A stretch of 64,000 nt of DNA, taken from Huaxiibacter chinensis. GTDB taxonomy: Bacteria; Pseudomonadota; Gammaproteobacteria; Enterobacterales; Enterobacteriaceae. A program made the position numbers and the translations under genes. Positions 39,269 through 48,477 of this stretch are shown here, one piece after another (position 1 is the first letter of the stretch; every line of letters begins with the position of its first letter). The notes under the pieces were generated by a model. That model had not been told where the DNA came from, made no database searches, and was given only the letters and a program-made list of their open reading frames with translations. The DNA is taken from NCBI RefSeq assembly GCF_022171985.1, contig NZ_JAJVHF010000001.1, forward strand, positions 620,001 to 684,000, written 5' to 3'.

Positions 39269-39721
39269 TTACCAGCGTTGGGCGGCCTCTTTGTCGCTAT
39301 CCCGCGACTCAACCCAGCGTTCACCTTCCGGCGTCGCTTCACGTTTCCAGAACGGTGCGCGGGTCTTGAGATAATCCATAATAAATTCACCGGCATCGAA
39401 GGCACTGCCGCGATGGGCACTGGTCACGCCGACAAACACGATCTCTTCCCCTGGCCACATCTCACCGATGCGGTGAATGACCGTGACGCGGCCCAGCGGC
39501 CAGCGGCCACGCGCCTCCTCCACAATCTGCGCAAGCGAACGTTCGGTCATACCGGGATAATGCTCCAGGGTTAACGCTTTGACGCTCTCCCCCAGATTGT
39601 GATTACGGACTTTGCCGGTAAACGTCACCACGGCACCGTCTTCATCACGCTCGGCAAGCCAGGTGTATTCGCTCCCGACGTTGAAACGTTCAGGTCCGAC
39701 GACAATACGCGTCTCAGCCAT
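39269..39721 (-). CDS. moaE: MoaE, molybdopterin synthase large subunit
   Basis: 150-residue catalytic subunit that, with thiocarboxylated MoaD, converts cyclic pyranopterin monophosphate to molybdopterin. Seen: DEDGAVVTFTGKVRNHNLGESVKALTLEHYPGMTE, HRIGEMWPGEEIVFVGVTSAHR and the active-site Lys region LKTRAPFWKRE. Last gene of moaABCDE, two bases after moaD. Confidence 0.97.
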   Translation of the reverse strand: MAETRIVVGPERFNVGSEYTWLAERDEDGAVVTFTGKVRNHNLGESVKALTLEHYPGMTERSLAQIVEEARGRWPLGRVTVIHRIGEMWPGEEIVFVGVTSAHRGSAFDAGEFIMDYLKTRAPFWKREATPEGERWVESRDSDKEAAQRW

Positions 39722-39723
39722 GC

Positions 39724-39969
39724 TTAACCCCCTGTTACCGGTGGGAAAAAGGCCACTTCGTCACCCGCTTTTACCGGATGCTCAAAGTCGACCAGCGTCT
39801 GGTTGACGGCGGCCAGTAACTTGCCCTCCTCCAGGGCGAGCGCCCAGCGATCGTTTTGTGCGGCCAGATGCGCACGCAGCGCTTCTACGTTGTCAAACGC
39901 ACCGTCCAGAGTCAGGCTGTCAGTGCTGACCAGTTCGCGCACCTGGGCAAAGAAGAGCACTTTAATCAT
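39724..39969 (-). CDS. moaD: MoaD, molybdopterin synthase sulfur carrier
   Basis: 81-residue ubiquitin-fold protein whose C-terminal Gly-Gly (FFPPVTGG) is adenylated by MoeB and thiocarboxylated to give sulfur to the dithiolene. Start [14 protein letters not shown]. Overlaps moaC by eight bases. Confidence 0.96.
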   Translation of the reverse strand: MIKVLFFAQVRELVSTDSLTLDGAFDNVEALRAHLAAQNDRWALALEEGKLLAAVNQTLVDFEHPVKAGDEVAFFPPVTGG

Positions 39970-40447
39970 GACTGTCCGCCTTAAAATCGCCCGATTTACC
40001 GCCGCTTTTCGTCAGCAGACGAACCGGACCAATCACCATATCTTTCTGCACGGCTTTACACATGTCATAAATGGTCAGCGCCGCCACGGACGCCGCGGTG
40101 AGGGCTTCCATCTCGACGCCCGTCTTGCCGGTTAAACGACACAGCGCTTCAACGCGCACCCGGTGGTGTTCCGGCTGCGCCTGCAAATTCACCTCCACTT
40201 TACTGAGCATCAGCGGATGGCACAGCGGGATGAGATCCCACGTCCGTTTGGCCGCCTGAATCCCGGCAATTCGCGCGGTGGCAAAGACGTCGCCCTTGTG
40301 ATGGCTGCCGTCGATAATCATCGCCAGCGTTTCAGCTTGCATGGTGATAAAGGCCTCGGCACGGGCTTCACGCACCGTTTCGGCCTTGGTGGAAACGTCC
40401 ACCATATGGGCTTCGCCCGCAGCGTTAATATGAGTCAGTTGTGACAT
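39962..40447 (-). CDS. moaC: MoaC, cyclic pyranopterin monophosphate synthase
   Basis: 161-residue enzyme that, after MoaA, forms cyclic pyranopterin monophosphate. Seen: [76 protein letters not shown] and [18 protein letters not shown], all conserved blocks. Three bases after moaB. Confidence 0.97.
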   Translation of the reverse strand: MSQLTHINAAGEAHMVDVSTKAETVREARAEAFITMQAETLAMIIDGSHHKGDVFATARIAGIQAAKRTWDLIPLCHPLMLSKVEVNLQAQPEHHRVRVEALCRLTGKTGVEMEALTAASVAALTIYDMCKAVQKDMVIGPVRLLTKSGGKSGDFKADSHD

Positions 40448-40450
40448 AGC

Positions 40451-40963
40451 TTATTTCTTTAAATGGGGATGAAAGTTACACGGGCGGGTACGGGCATCAA
40501 GCTGCGGGGCAATAATGTTTTCCCACGCTGTCCGGCAGGCTTTGGTCGAGCCGGGCATGGCAAATATCAGCGTCTTGTTTGCCAGACCGGCAACGGCGCG
40601 CGACTGCAGCGTTGAGGTGCCAATCTCTTCAAAGGAGAGCATACGGAACACTTCACCGAACCCTTCGACTTCACGGTCAAACAGCGGCAGCAGCGCTTCC
40701 GGAACCTGATCGCCTGCGGTAAAACCGGTGCCGCCGGTAATCAGCACGACCTGCACCTCTTCGCTGGCAATCCACTGCGAAACCTGCGCGCGGATGGCGT
40801 AGCGGTTCTCCTTCACAATGGCCTTATCGACGACCTGATGCCCTGCTTCATGCGCGGCGTCGCGCAGCCAGTGGCCCGAGGTATCATCCTCTTCACCACG
40901 GCGTTCAGAAACGGTAAGAATAGCAATTCGTGCCGGAATAAAGTCTGCACTGACCTGACTCAT
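40451..40963 (-). CDS. moaB: MoaB, molybdopterin-binding protein
   Basis: 170-residue MogA/MoaB-type protein of molybdenum cofactor synthesis; in E. coli its precise need is unclear because MogA does the adenylation. Seen: IAILTVSERRGEEDDTSG, VVLITGGTGFTAGDQVPEAL and IFAMPGSTKACRTAWENIIAPQLDART. 24 bases after moaA. Confidence 0.95.
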   Translation of the reverse strand: MSQVSADFIPARIAILTVSERRGEEDDTSGHWLRDAAHEAGHQVVDKAIVKENRYAIRAQVSQWIASEEVQVVLITGGTGFTAGDQVPEALLPLFDREVEGFGEVFRMLSFEEIGTSTLQSRAVAGLANKTLIFAMPGSTKACRTAWENIIAPQLDARTRPCNFHPHLKK

Positions 40964-40987
40964 CTTATGATTCCTTCTTAAGCCTGA

Positions 40988-41977
40988 TTACCCGCCGATA
41001 TAGGACAGGTTTTGAGTAATGCCGGTGTTGCCCTGATGCAGGAAGTGGGTCTGTTTTTTATGCATCAATGCCGCGGAGATCCGCGCTTCGAGGGCGTTTT
41101 GTTGAGCATCATCTTCCAGCAGATCGCGCAGATCCACGCCGCCGTCGCCAAACAAGCACAGGTGCAGCTTGCCAACGGAGGAGACGCGCAGGCGGTTACA
41201 GCTGGCGCAGAAGTCTTTTTCATAGGGCATGATAAGCCCAATTTCCCCTTCATAATCGGGGTGACAAAAGACCTGGGCCGGGCCATCGCTGCGTTGGCTA
41301 ATTTGGTGGATCCAGCCGCGTCTCAGGAGCGCGTCGCGCAGGACCATGCCGGAAATATGATGGCGGCGGAACAGGTCACTGCCCTCGCCCGTTTCCATCA
41401 GCTCAATAAACCGTAATTGAATGCGTCGTGGCTTTATCCACGCCAGGAAGGTGTCCAGCTGATGATGGTTCACATCGCGCATCAGTACCGTATTGACTTT
41501 CACCTTCCCGAAACCCGCGGTGAAGGCGGCATCAATCCCGTCCATCACCTGCTGGAATTTATCCTGCCCGGTGATGGCGTGAAACTGACGCGCATCGAGG
41601 CTGTCGACGCTGACGTTAATCGCCGTCAGCCCTGCCTCGCGCCAGGTCGCAACATCACGCGCCATGCGGTAGCCATTGGTGGTCACCGCAATCTGACGAA
41701 TGCTGTCGTTTTCACGGATGGCGGCAATGATGTCAGGGAAATCGCGACGCAGAGAGGGTTCTCCGCCGGTCAGACGGACCTTTTCGGTGCCGAGTTCAGA
41801 AAAAGCTCGCGTGACGCGACGCACCTCTTCCACGGAGAGAAATCCGTTATTGGTGACGCTGCCAGGTTTATAACCATTGGGCAGGCAGTAGGTGCAACGG
41901 AAGTTGCACACATCGGTAATCGACAGACGTAAGTAGTAAAACTTACGCGCGAAAGCATCGGTAAGTTGTGAAGCCAT
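40988..41977 (-). CDS. moaA: MoaA, GTP 3',8-cyclase
   Basis: 329-residue radical-SAM enzyme, the E. coli length, that starts molybdenum cofactor synthesis by rearranging GTP. Seen: N-terminal 4Fe-4S motif at Cys24, Cys28 and Cys31 (VCNFRCTYC), SAM region [14 protein letters not shown], second cluster motif [19 protein letters not shown], and the C-terminal Gly-Gly (SYIGG) needed for catalysis. A frame extending 22 codons upstream is rejected because it runs through the riboswitch; the chosen ATG follows GGAAAGGTGTAC. Confidence 0.97.
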   Translation of the reverse strand: MASQLTDAFARKFYYLRLSITDVCNFRCTYCLPNGYKPGSVTNNGFLSVEEVRRVTRAFSELGTEKVRLTGGEPSLRRDFPDIIAAIRENDSIRQIAVTTNGYRMARDVATWREAGLTAINVSVDSLDARQFHAITGQDKFQQVMDGIDAAFTAGFGKVKVNTVLMRDVNHHQLDTFLAWIKPRRIQLRFIELMETGEGSDLFRRHHISGMVLRDALLRRGWIHQISQRSDGPAQVFCHPDYEGEIGLIMPYEKDFCASCNRLRVSSVGKLHLCLFGDGGVDLRDLLEDDAQQNALEARISAALMHKKQTHFLHQGNTGITQNLSYIGG

Positions 41978-42095
41978 GTACACCTTTCCAGATAAGGGAG
42001 GCACAGTCATTTCTTCCTGTACCCTGGTGGCGTTTACCGCCACGGCCGGGGCGCCATATCATGTGACACAGGCGCCAGGGCTAGAGTGTATGTTT
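41978..42095 (-). promoter_or_regulatory. Moco RNA motif (molybdenum cofactor riboswitch) of moaA
   Basis: The moaA leader has the conserved parts of the Moco motif, closely matching the E. coli moaA leader: ACACTCTAGCC at its 5' end, the GGCCGTGGC stem, GCCACCAGGG, GGAAGAAATGACT and CCTCCCTTATCTGG just before the ribosome site. High cofactor levels would reduce moaA translation. The 5' limit is approximate. Confidence 0.88.
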
Positions 42096-42162
42096 TCTAA
42101 AAAAGAAAACGTGGTAATGCCGATAGTAGCGCGGAAAGAGCAGCTTCGCCATTCCCTCCTTT

Positions 42163-42186
42163 CGCTATATAATCACGTACATAGCG
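42163..42186. promoter_or_regulatory. ModE box upstream of moaA
   Basis: CGCTATATA-ATCACG-TACATAGCG fits the ModE consensus (CGNTATATA, six bases, TAYATANCG). It lies about 45 bases before a TACTAT -10-like element of moaA on the minus strand. ModE with molybdate activates moaA in E. coli. Confidence 0.8.
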
Positions 42187-42221
42187 ATCCTTTCGTGCAT
42201 TTTCGCTACAGAATACGCCTG

Positions 42222-42242
42222 TATCAATGTTTCGCATTGATA
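42222..42242. promoter_or_regulatory. unassigned inverted repeat before yvcK
   Basis: TATCAATG-TTTCG-CATTGATA, a perfect 8-bp inverted repeat in the moaA-yvcK divergent region, 85 bases before yvcK. No regulator could be named. Confidence 0.5.
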
Positions 42243-42326
42243 TACGTCATTTTGAGTCGGGTCGGGCATCGTCTTTTAGAGGTAGTTAGGTTACTGTTAG
42301 CCGATCAAAGAGGATAAGGAATCTGT

Positions 42327-43235
42327 ATGCGCAATCGCACTTTTGCGGATCTTGACCGTGTGGTCGCTCTCGGGGGAGGGCACGGCCTGGGACGCGTCAT
42401 GTCGTCGCTCTCGTCACTCGGCTCAAGGCTGACCGGAATTGTGACCACCACTGACAATGGGGGCTCAACCGGACGCATCCGCCGCGCCGAAGGCGGCATT
42501 GCCTGGGGCGATATGCGTAACTGTCTGAATCAGTTAATTACTGAGCAAAGCGTCGCCTCCGCGATGTTTGAGTATCGTTTTGGCGGCAATGGAGAGCTTT
42601 CTGGCCATAACCTTGGCAATTTAATGTTAAAGGCTCTGGATCACCTCAGCGTAAGGCCGCTGGAAGCGATCAACTTAATCCGTAATTTGCTCAAGGTTGA
42701 CGCGTTTTTGATTCCGATGTCGGAACATCCCGTTGACCTGATGGCAATCGATGCGGAAGGCCATGAAGTGTATGGCGAAGTGAATATCGATCAGCTGGTC
42801 ATCCCCCCGAAAGAGTTGCTCACCTATCCGAGCGTGCCCGCCACGCGGGAAGCGGTGGAGGCGATTAGCGAAGCGGATTTGATTCTGATTGGGCCGGGCA
42901 GTTTTTATACCAGCCTGATGCCTATATTACTGGTGAAGGAGCTGGCGCAAGCGCTACGCAGGACGCCTGCACCGATGGTGTACATAGGCAATCTGGGACG
43001 CGAATTAAGCCCGGCCGCTGCCAGCCTGTCGCTGGCCGATAAGCTGGGGTTGATGGAGCACTACGTCGGCAAGAAAATCATCGATGGCGTGGTGGTGGGC
43101 CCGAAGGTGGATGTCACCGGCATGGAGGGGCGCGTGGTGGTTCAGGAGCCTCTGGAAGCGAGCGATATTCAGTATCGCCATGACCGACACCTGCTTCGTA
43201 AGGCGCTGGAGAAAGCGATTCAGGCGCTGGGGTAG
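42327..43235 (+). CDS. yvcK: YvcK-family protein (YbhK)
   Basis: 302-residue CofD/YvcK-fold protein (E. coli YbhK). In Bacillus, YvcK is needed for growth on gluconeogenic carbon and for cell shape and binds UDP-sugars. Seen: nucleotide-binding start [59 protein letters not shown] and [16 protein letters not shown]. Conserved lengths and motifs; role in enterobacteria little known. Divergent from moaA, followed by the second 56-bp repeat array. Confidence 0.93.
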   Translation: MRNRTFADLDRVVALGGGHGLGRVMSSLSSLGSRLTGIVTTTDNGGSTGRIRRAEGGIAWGDMRNCLNQLITEQSVASAMFEYRFGGNGELSGHNLGNLMLKALDHLSVRPLEAINLIRNLLKVDAFLIPMSEHPVDLMAIDAEGHEVYGEVNIDQLVIPPKELLTYPSVPATREAVEAISEADLILIGPGSFYTSLMPILLVKELAQALRRTPAPMVYIGNLGRELSPAAASLSLADKLGLMEHYVGKKIIDGVVVGPKVDVTGMEGRVVVQEPLEASDIQYRHDRHLLRKALEKAIQALG

Positions 43236-43241
43236 GTCCTC

Positions 43242-43566
43242 TGCGGTTTGATGCCCTCACCCCCGCCCTCTCCCACGGGAGAGGGAGCTTAGCCTCTGCG
43301 GCCTGATGCCCTCACCCCGGCACTTTCCCACGGGTGAGGGAGCTTAAGCCGCTGCGGTTTGATGCCCTCACCCCAGCCCTCTCCCACGGGAGAGGGAGCT
43401 TAGGCCTCTGCGGTCTGATGCCCTCACCCCGGCCCTCTCCAACGGGAGAGGGAGCTTAGGCCTCTGCGGTCTGATGCCCTCACCCCGGCCCTCTCCCACG
43501 GGAGAGGGAGCTTAGCCTATGCGGTTTGATGCCCTCACCCCGGCCCTCTCTCACGGGAGAGGGAGC
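43242..43566. repeat. 56-bp tandem palindromic repeat, array 2 (six units)
   Basis: Six units start at 43242, 43297, 43353, 43409, 43465 and 43520 (period 55-56). Each has TGATGCCCTCACCCC...CCCTCTCCCACGGGAGAGGGAGC with linker TTAGGCCTCTGCGGT. The core is the same as in array 1, 5 kb away, but the linker differs. Unit 2 is the most diverged. It lies between the convergent ends of yvcK and uvrB. Confidence 0.93.
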
Positions 43567-43574
43567 ACACACTA

Positions 43575-43607
43575 AAAATGACAGCCTTGGGCTGTCATTT
43601 TGCTTTT
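43575..43607. terminator. bidirectional terminator between yvcK and uvrB
   Basis: AAAATGACAGCC/GGCTGTCATTTT around TTG, with A/T tracts on both sides; three bases from the uvrB stop. Confidence 0.9.
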
Positions 43608-43609
43608 AG

Positions 43610-45625
43610 TTAAGATGCGGCGATAAACAGATCCCGCAGTTGATGCAGCTGGTCGCGGATCTGCGCGGCCTCTTCAAACTCAAGGTTCTGCGCGTGTTGC
43701 ATCATCTGCCCTTCCAGTTCGTGGATTTTCTGCTGGAGCGCTTTTGGCGTCAGAACAACGGTATCGGCCTCAACCGGTGAACGAGACTTACCGCGGCCTT
43801 TCGTCTTGGTCTTCGCAATATTCTGACCCAGCGCGAGAATATCCACCACTTTCTTGTTCAGCCCCTGCGGCGTGATACCGTGTTCTTCGTTGTACTGCTG
43901 CTGCTTCTCACGACGACGCTCGGTTTCGCTGATGGCTTTGGCCATCGAGGCGGTGATTTTGTCGCCGTAGAGAATCGCTTTGCCGTTGATGTTACGCGCG
44001 GCACGACCAATGGTCTGAATCAGCGAACGCTCGGAACGCAGGAAGCCCTCTTTATCCGCGTCAAGGATCGCCACCAGAGAGACCTCCGGCATATCCAGCC
44101 CTTCTCGCAACAGGTTGATCCCCACCAGCACATCGAACTCGCCAAGGCGTAAATCGCGGATGATTTCCATACGCTCGACCGTATCAATATCGGAGTGCAG
44201 ATAGCGCACGCGCTCGCCATGCTCTTCAAGATATTCGGTGAGATCTTCCGCCATACGTTTGGTGAGTGTGGTCACCAGCACGCGCTCGTTAATGGAAACT
44301 CGGGCACGAATCTCAGAAAGCAGATCGTCAACCTGGGTGGCCACCGGACGGACCTCAATTAATGGATCCAGCAGGCCGGTCGGACGCACCACCTGATCGA
44401 TGATCTCATCCCCGGATTTCTCCAGTTCGTAGTTCCCCGGCGTGGCAGAAACGTAAATGGTTTGCGGGGCAAGCGCCTCAAACTCTTCAAACTTCATCGG
44501 GCGGTTATCCAGCGCCGACGGCAGGCGGAAACCGTATTCAACCAGAGTCTCTTTACGCGCCCGGTCACCGCGATACATCCCGCCGATCTGCGGGATGGTG
44601 ACGTGGGATTCGTCCACAACAAGCAGTCCGTCAGCAGGCAAATAGTCAAACAGCGTAGGCGGCGCTTCGCCTGGCCCGCGCCCGGACAGATAACGCGAGT
44701 AGTTCTCAATGCCTGAGCAGTAGCCCAGCTCGTTCATCATCTCTAAATCGAACTGGGTGCGCTGGCTCAGTCGTTGCTCTTCGAGCAATTTGTTATTCTC
44801 AAGCAGCACTTTACGACGCTCGGCCAGCTCGACCTTAATGTCTTCCATCGCCTGCACGATACGCTCGCGCGGGGTGACATAGTGGGTTTTTGGATAGACG
44901 GTAAAGCGCTGAATGGTGGATTCAACGTGTCCGGTCAACGGATCGAATAACGACAGACGTTCGACCTCTTCGTCAAACAGCTCAACGCGCAGCGCCATGT
45001 CGTCCGACTCGGCCGGGAAGATGTCGATCACTTCGCCCCGCACGCGGAACGTCCCCCGCTGGAACGCCTGATCGTTGCGGGTGTACTGCAGCTCGGTCAG
45101 ACGGCGTAAAATCGCCCGCTGATCGATGATCATCCCCTGAGTAAGGTGCAGCATCATCTTCAGGTACAGATCGGGATCGCCCAGACCGTAGATCGCCGAA
45201 ACGGACGCCACCACGACAACGTCCCGCCGCTCCAGGAGCGCTTTGGTCGCCGACAGTCGCATCTGTTCGATATGCTCGTTCACCGAGGCATCTTTTTCGA
45301 TAAAGGTGTCGGAGCTAGGGACATACGCCTCAGGCTGGTAATAATCGTAATAGGAGACGAAGTATTCCACCGCGTTGTCCGGGAAAAACTCCTTCATCTC
45401 GCCGTACAGCTGTGCCGCCAGCGTTTTATTTGGCGCCAGCACCATGGTGGGACGCTGGAGATCCGCAATCACGTTCGCCACCGTAAAGGTTTTACCTGAC
45501 CCCGTTACGCCTAGCAGCGTTTGATGCGCCAGCCCATCTTCCAGCCCCTCTTTCAGGCGACGAATGGCCTCTGGCTGGTCGCCAGAAGGACGGAAGGCAG
45601 AATTCAGTTTGAACGGTTTACTCAT
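43610..45625 (-). CDS. uvrB: UvrB, excinuclease ABC subunit B
   Basis: 671-residue damage-verifying helicase-like subunit of nucleotide excision repair. Seen: Walker A GVTGSGKT (residues 39-46), beta-hairpin region [25 protein letters not shown] box [11 protein letters not shown], motifs [25 protein letters not shown] and QTIGRAARN, and the C-terminal UVR domain ([27 protein letters not shown]) that contacts UvrC. The ATG giving [11 protein letters not shown] is the start; the 56 upstream in-frame codons include the LexA box and are rejected. Confidence 0.98.
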   Translation of the reverse strand: MSKPFKLNSAFRPSGDQPEAIRRLKEGLEDGLAHQTLLGVTGSGKTFTVANVIADLQRPTMVLAPNKTLAAQLYGEMKEFFPDNAVEYFVSYYDYYQPEAYVPSSDTFIEKDASVNEHIEQMRLSATKALLERRDVVVVASVSAIYGLGDPDLYLKMMLHLTQGMIIDQRAILRRLTELQYTRNDQAFQRGTFRVRGEVIDIFPAESDDMALRVELFDEEVERLSLFDPLTGHVESTIQRFTVYPKTHYVTPRERIVQAMEDIKVELAERRKVLLENNKLLEEQRLSQRTQFDLEMMNELGYCSGIENYSRYLSGRGPGEAPPTLFDYLPADGLLVVDESHVTIPQIGGMYRGDRARKETLVEYGFRLPSALDNRPMKFEEFEALAPQTIYVSATPGNYELEKSGDEIIDQVVRPTGLLDPLIEVRPVATQVDDLLSEIRARVSINERVLVTTLTKRMAEDLTEYLEEHGERVRYLHSDIDTVERMEIIRDLRLGEFDVLVGINLLREGLDMPEVSLVAILDADKEGFLRSERSLIQTIGRAARNINGKAILYGDKITASMAKAISETERRREKQQQYNEEHGITPQGLNKKVVDILALGQNIAKTKTKGRGKSRSPVEADTVVLTPKALQQKIHELEGQMMQHAQNLEFEEAAQIRDQLHQLRDLFIAAS

Positions 45626-45699
45626 GGGCAACAACCTGATGACGAATAAGCGGCAGGTGAGTAATTTTACTCGTCGCTGATAATTTTGCCAGTTATTAA

Positions 45700-45719
45700 T
45701 ACTGGATGAACAACCAGTG
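45700..45719 (-). promoter_or_regulatory. LexA box of uvrB
   Basis: CACTGGTTGTTCATCCAGTA on the minus strand: CTG-N10-CAG with AT-rich middle, 75 bases before the uvrB ATG, as expected for SOS control of uvrB. Confidence 0.87.
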
Positions 45720-46020
45720 ACGTGGCAGAACAAGCAACAGTCTGCTGAAAGGATGAGCGAAAAATGGCTGAAATTTAATCTGCGGCAAAACAAAACGTCG
45801 GGCTTTTTCGGTTATCCCCAGATGGAGTTCCTTTTTAACATTTGTCAAGACAGGTCATGAAAGTTTTATGGCAGCCGGTGACACTTTCATGACGATGATT
45901 GATTTTATATAACTCGCTCATTCTTAAGCGATATTTTCCAGAGCCGCGTTTCGCACCAATCTGGTCGCAAGCCGCGTATTCTCTCGCTTACCTCAGGTTT
46001 TCTAACTCTAATGCACAACC

Positions 46021-46043
46021 TTATCCACAGGAATAGTGGATAA
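46021..46043. promoter_or_regulatory. inverted pair of DnaA boxes
   Basis: TTATCCACA (perfect consensus) and, after five bases, the inverted box AGTGGATAA (one mismatch). About 400 bases upstream of uvrB. A DnaA box near the distal uvrB promoter has been described in E. coli. Confidence 0.7.
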
Positions 46044-46351
46044 CTGCCTCCAGCCCACATGGACAGCCACTCCGCTAATTCCCGGTTTTTCCCGAATGCG
46101 TCCCAACAAAAAATATTTATCGCTTTTTTTTGCTGATATTAAGCCCGGGTCGCAGCGGAAAACTGTCGATGAGGCTTCTGCACCATCACTCATCTTCGCT
46201 GGCACCGTCATCGTGCAGTTCTGCTCTTAACGCGTCCCGATGATGCGATACATTCCGAAAAAATGGGCCTGTTTAATCATTTTGTCGGTTATGGCAGGGC
46301 TTTTGCAGAACATCCTCTAGGCCTTACCCTACTGTACTTCAGGAGAACAAC

Positions 46352-47065
46352 ATGCTGAGCCTGCGTGCCGTCAATCAGTTTTACGGAAGCCAACATACGC
46401 TGTGGAATGTCGATCTGGATTTACCTCCTGGCACCTGCATGGGTGTCGTGGGATTACCGGGTATGGGAAAAACCACCCTGATAAATTGCATCACCGGTCA
46501 GCTTCCGGTCGAAAGCGGCACCATCATCTGGCATGAAGCTGGCGCGCCGCCGCAGAATTTACTGGATGCCCAGCGACGTCCGCTGAACATTGGTTACGTG
46601 GCGCAGGAGAGGCGGATTTTCTCGCAGTTAACGGTGGAGGAGAATCTGCATATTGCTCAGCGCGCACAGGGCCGTGTTGACGGCGCTGCACAGGAGAGGG
46701 TATACGACCTTTTTCCCCAGCTCTGGGGACAACGCCAGACGCGCGCGACGTCGCTCAGGGAGGAAGCACAGTACGAGCTGGCGCTTGCCAATGCGCTGGT
46801 GAATGGTCCGCGCCTGCTGATTCTGGATGAACCCACGCTGGGCGCAGGGCACACCTATGCCCGCAAGCTGGGGCATCTGTTGGTGCGCCTGAACCGTGAA
46901 CTGGGGATGACGGTGTTACTGGCCGAGCAGCATCTGTCGTTTATACGCCGGGTCGCCGACCGTTTCTGCGTGCTCTATCGTGGACGTAACGTGGCGCAGG
47001 GCCACGTTGACGCCCTGGACGAGCAGCTTATTGCCCACTGGCTGACGCATGAGGCAAAAGGCTAA
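46352..47065 (+). CDS. orphan UrtE/LivF-like ABC ATPase with degenerate signature
   Basis: 237 aa resembling the ATPase of urea or branched-chain amino acid importers. Seen: A-loop QFYGSQHTLW, intact Walker A GLPGMGKT (residues 34-41), Q-loop YVAQERRIFSQLTVEENL, Walker B RLLILDEPTLG and switch His in LAEQHLSFIRR. The signature LSGGQ is replaced by LREEAQYELA, and the D-loop is altered (GAGHTYARKL). No permease or binding-protein gene is nearby. A good AGGAGAA site precedes ATG. The last 38 bases overlap bioD on the other strand. Probably transcribed alone from the uvrB divergent region; may be non-transport or decaying. Confidence 0.85.
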   Translation: MLSLRAVNQFYGSQHTLWNVDLDLPPGTCMGVVGLPGMGKTTLINCITGQLPVESGTIIWHEAGAPPQNLLDAQRRPLNIGYVAQERRIFSQLTVEENLHIAQRAQGRVDGAAQERVYDLFPQLWGQRQTRATSLREEAQYELALANALVNGPRLLILDEPTLGAGHTYARKLGHLLVRLNRELGMTVLLAEQHLSFIRRVADRFCVLYRGRNVAQGHVDALDEQLIAHWLTHEAKG

Positions 47066-47729
47066 GATCCAGATACTGTCCTGTCGAGGCGTGCTCAGCC
47101 CCTTCTGCCAGCCAGGGAATTTCCCCCAGACACGGCGCGGGCAAGAGGCGTTTTAAGGTGGCAAGGTACTCCTGATGACGTCGGCCAGGCGGGACCACGT
47201 CGTTAGCAATCCAGCCTGCCAGCGGCAAACCTGCCTGCTCAACTGCCTGAGCCGTCAGCATGGCATGATTGATGCAGCCCAGTTTAACCCCCACCACCAG
47301 AATCACGGGAAGGCGTTCCAGTCCGACCCAGTCAGCAAAGGTGTGGGTCTCAGAAAGCGGCGTAAACCAGCCCCCTGCCCCTTCCACCAGCACCCACTCT
47401 GCCGATTTTTCGAGCGCGTTTAACCCCGCGGATATTACCGCAAAATCAATCGGACGTTGCTCGTCCGCACTGACAATATGCGGAGAGGTCGGCTCGGCAA
47501 AGGTATAAGGGTTTACCGCCTGATAAGAGAGCGTCAGGCTGCTGTGGCGCTGCAGGGCCAGGGCATCCGTGTTACGCAAACCCTCCGGCGTCATGTCGCT
47601 GCCTGATGCCACCGGCTTGTATCCGGCGGTGATGAATCCCTGCAGGCGCGCGGCCTGTAACAAGGCGGAACTGGCCACGGTTTTACCCACTTCCGTGTCC
47701 GTTCCGGTAACAAAATAGCGTTCAGTCAC
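47028..47729 (-). CDS. bioD: BioD, dethiobiotin synthetase
   Basis: 233-residue ATP-dependent enzyme closing the ureido ring of dethiobiotin. Seen: P-loop [55 protein letters not shown] and [20 protein letters not shown] is taken as the start (as in E. coli); it overlaps the bioC end. The C-terminus has about eight extra residues ([10 protein letters not shown]) compared with E. coli, encoded opposite the end of the UrtE-like gene. Last gene of bioBFCD. Confidence 0.95.
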   Translation of the reverse strand: MTERYFVTGTDTEVGKTVASSALLQAARLQGFITAGYKPVASGSDMTPEGLRNTDALALQRHSSLTLSYQAVNPYTFAEPTSPHIVSADEQRPIDFAVISAGLNALEKSAEWVLVEGAGGWFTPLSETHTFADWVGLERLPVILVVGVKLGCINHAMLTAQAVEQAGLPLAGWIANDVVPPGRRHQEYLATLKRLLPAPCLGEIPWLAEGAEHASTGQYLDLSLLPHASASGQ

Positions 47730-48477
47730 GTTCAATTATCCCGTGAAATAGTTGATAGGAGAGCGGGAACCCGCCCGCCGTGTGCGGCCAGGCATCCTCA
47801 AGCAGCCTGAGCTCGCCCCGCGTGAGCGGTTTTCGCGAGCGTCCGGCATGCAGATGGGTTGCGCCAATGCCCTTGAGGGAGCGCATGGCACTGAGCGCAT
47901 CGTCGAAGGTCAGCGTCACGGTCTGCGTTGTGTAGCGAAAACGTAAGCCCTGCATTGCAGCCATTACCTCGCCCGGCGGCAAAAAACGGTTCGCATGCGG
48001 TTGCGCATCGACCGCCCGCCACGCCTGATGCAATTCCGGCAGCGAGTCGTCCAGCAGGGTGGTAAAGGCCACGGTTCCACCCGGTCGCGTCACGCGGCAG
48101 AGCTGCCGTAACGCCTGCGGCAAGCTGGTGCACCACTGCACCGCCAGATGGCTCCAGACCAGATCAAACCGGGCATCGGGGAGAGGCATCGCCTCGATGT
48201 CCCCCACCACATATTCATCCGCGGCCTGCACCGCACGCGCTTGCGCCAGCATGGCCGCCGAAAGATCGAGCGCCGTCACCCGGCTTCCCGCATCGCGCCA
48301 GGCCCGGCTGTGAGTGCCCGGCCCGCACCCGGCATCGAGCACGCGGTCAAACGTTCGGTTATCCAGCATCGCCCGCAGGCCCTGCGCGCTCAGGCGCTGC
48401 AATTCATCGTGGCGGGAATAGCTCTGTGCAGCACGCCCAAAGGCCGAGGCAATGGCCTGTTTATTGACCGGCTGCAT
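47722..48477 (-). CDS. bioC: BioC, malonyl-ACP O-methyltransferase
   Basis: 251 aa, the E. coli length. It methylates malonyl-ACP to disguise it for fatty-acid-type chain building of pimeloyl. Seen: [20 protein letters not shown] start, SAM motif [51 protein letters not shown] and [16 protein letters not shown]. Overlaps bioF by 17 bases and bioD by eight. Confidence 0.95.
   Translation of the reverse strand: MQPVNKQAIASAFGRAAQSYSRHDELQRLSAQGLRAMLDNRTFDRVLDAGCGPGTHSRAWRDAGSRVTALDLSAAMLAQARAVQAADEYVVGDIEAMPLPDARFDLVWSHLAVQWCTSLPQALRQLCRVTRPGGTVAFTTLLDDSLPELHQAWRAVDAQPHANRFLPPGEVMAAMQGLRFRYTTQTVTLTFDDALSAMRSLKGIGATHLHAGRSRKPLTRGELRLLEDAWPHTAGGFPLSYQLFHGIIERD

Larger units (their letters stand above)
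45626..46351. other. long divergent intergenic region upstream of uvrB
   Basis: 726 bases without a convincing gene. It holds the LexA box next to uvrB, an 11-bp inverted repeat with an 18-base spacer (45854-45893) and paired DnaA boxes (46021-46043). AT content is higher than in the genes. Small frames here lack ribosome sites and family features. Confidence 0.6.

Noticed and set aside
42222-42242. FNR binding site
   Set aside because: FNR sites read TTGAT-N4-ATCAA; here the arms are in the reverse order.
46008-46211. 67-codon minus-strand frame upstream of uvrB
   Set aside because: No ribosome site or known domain, and it runs through the DnaA boxes.
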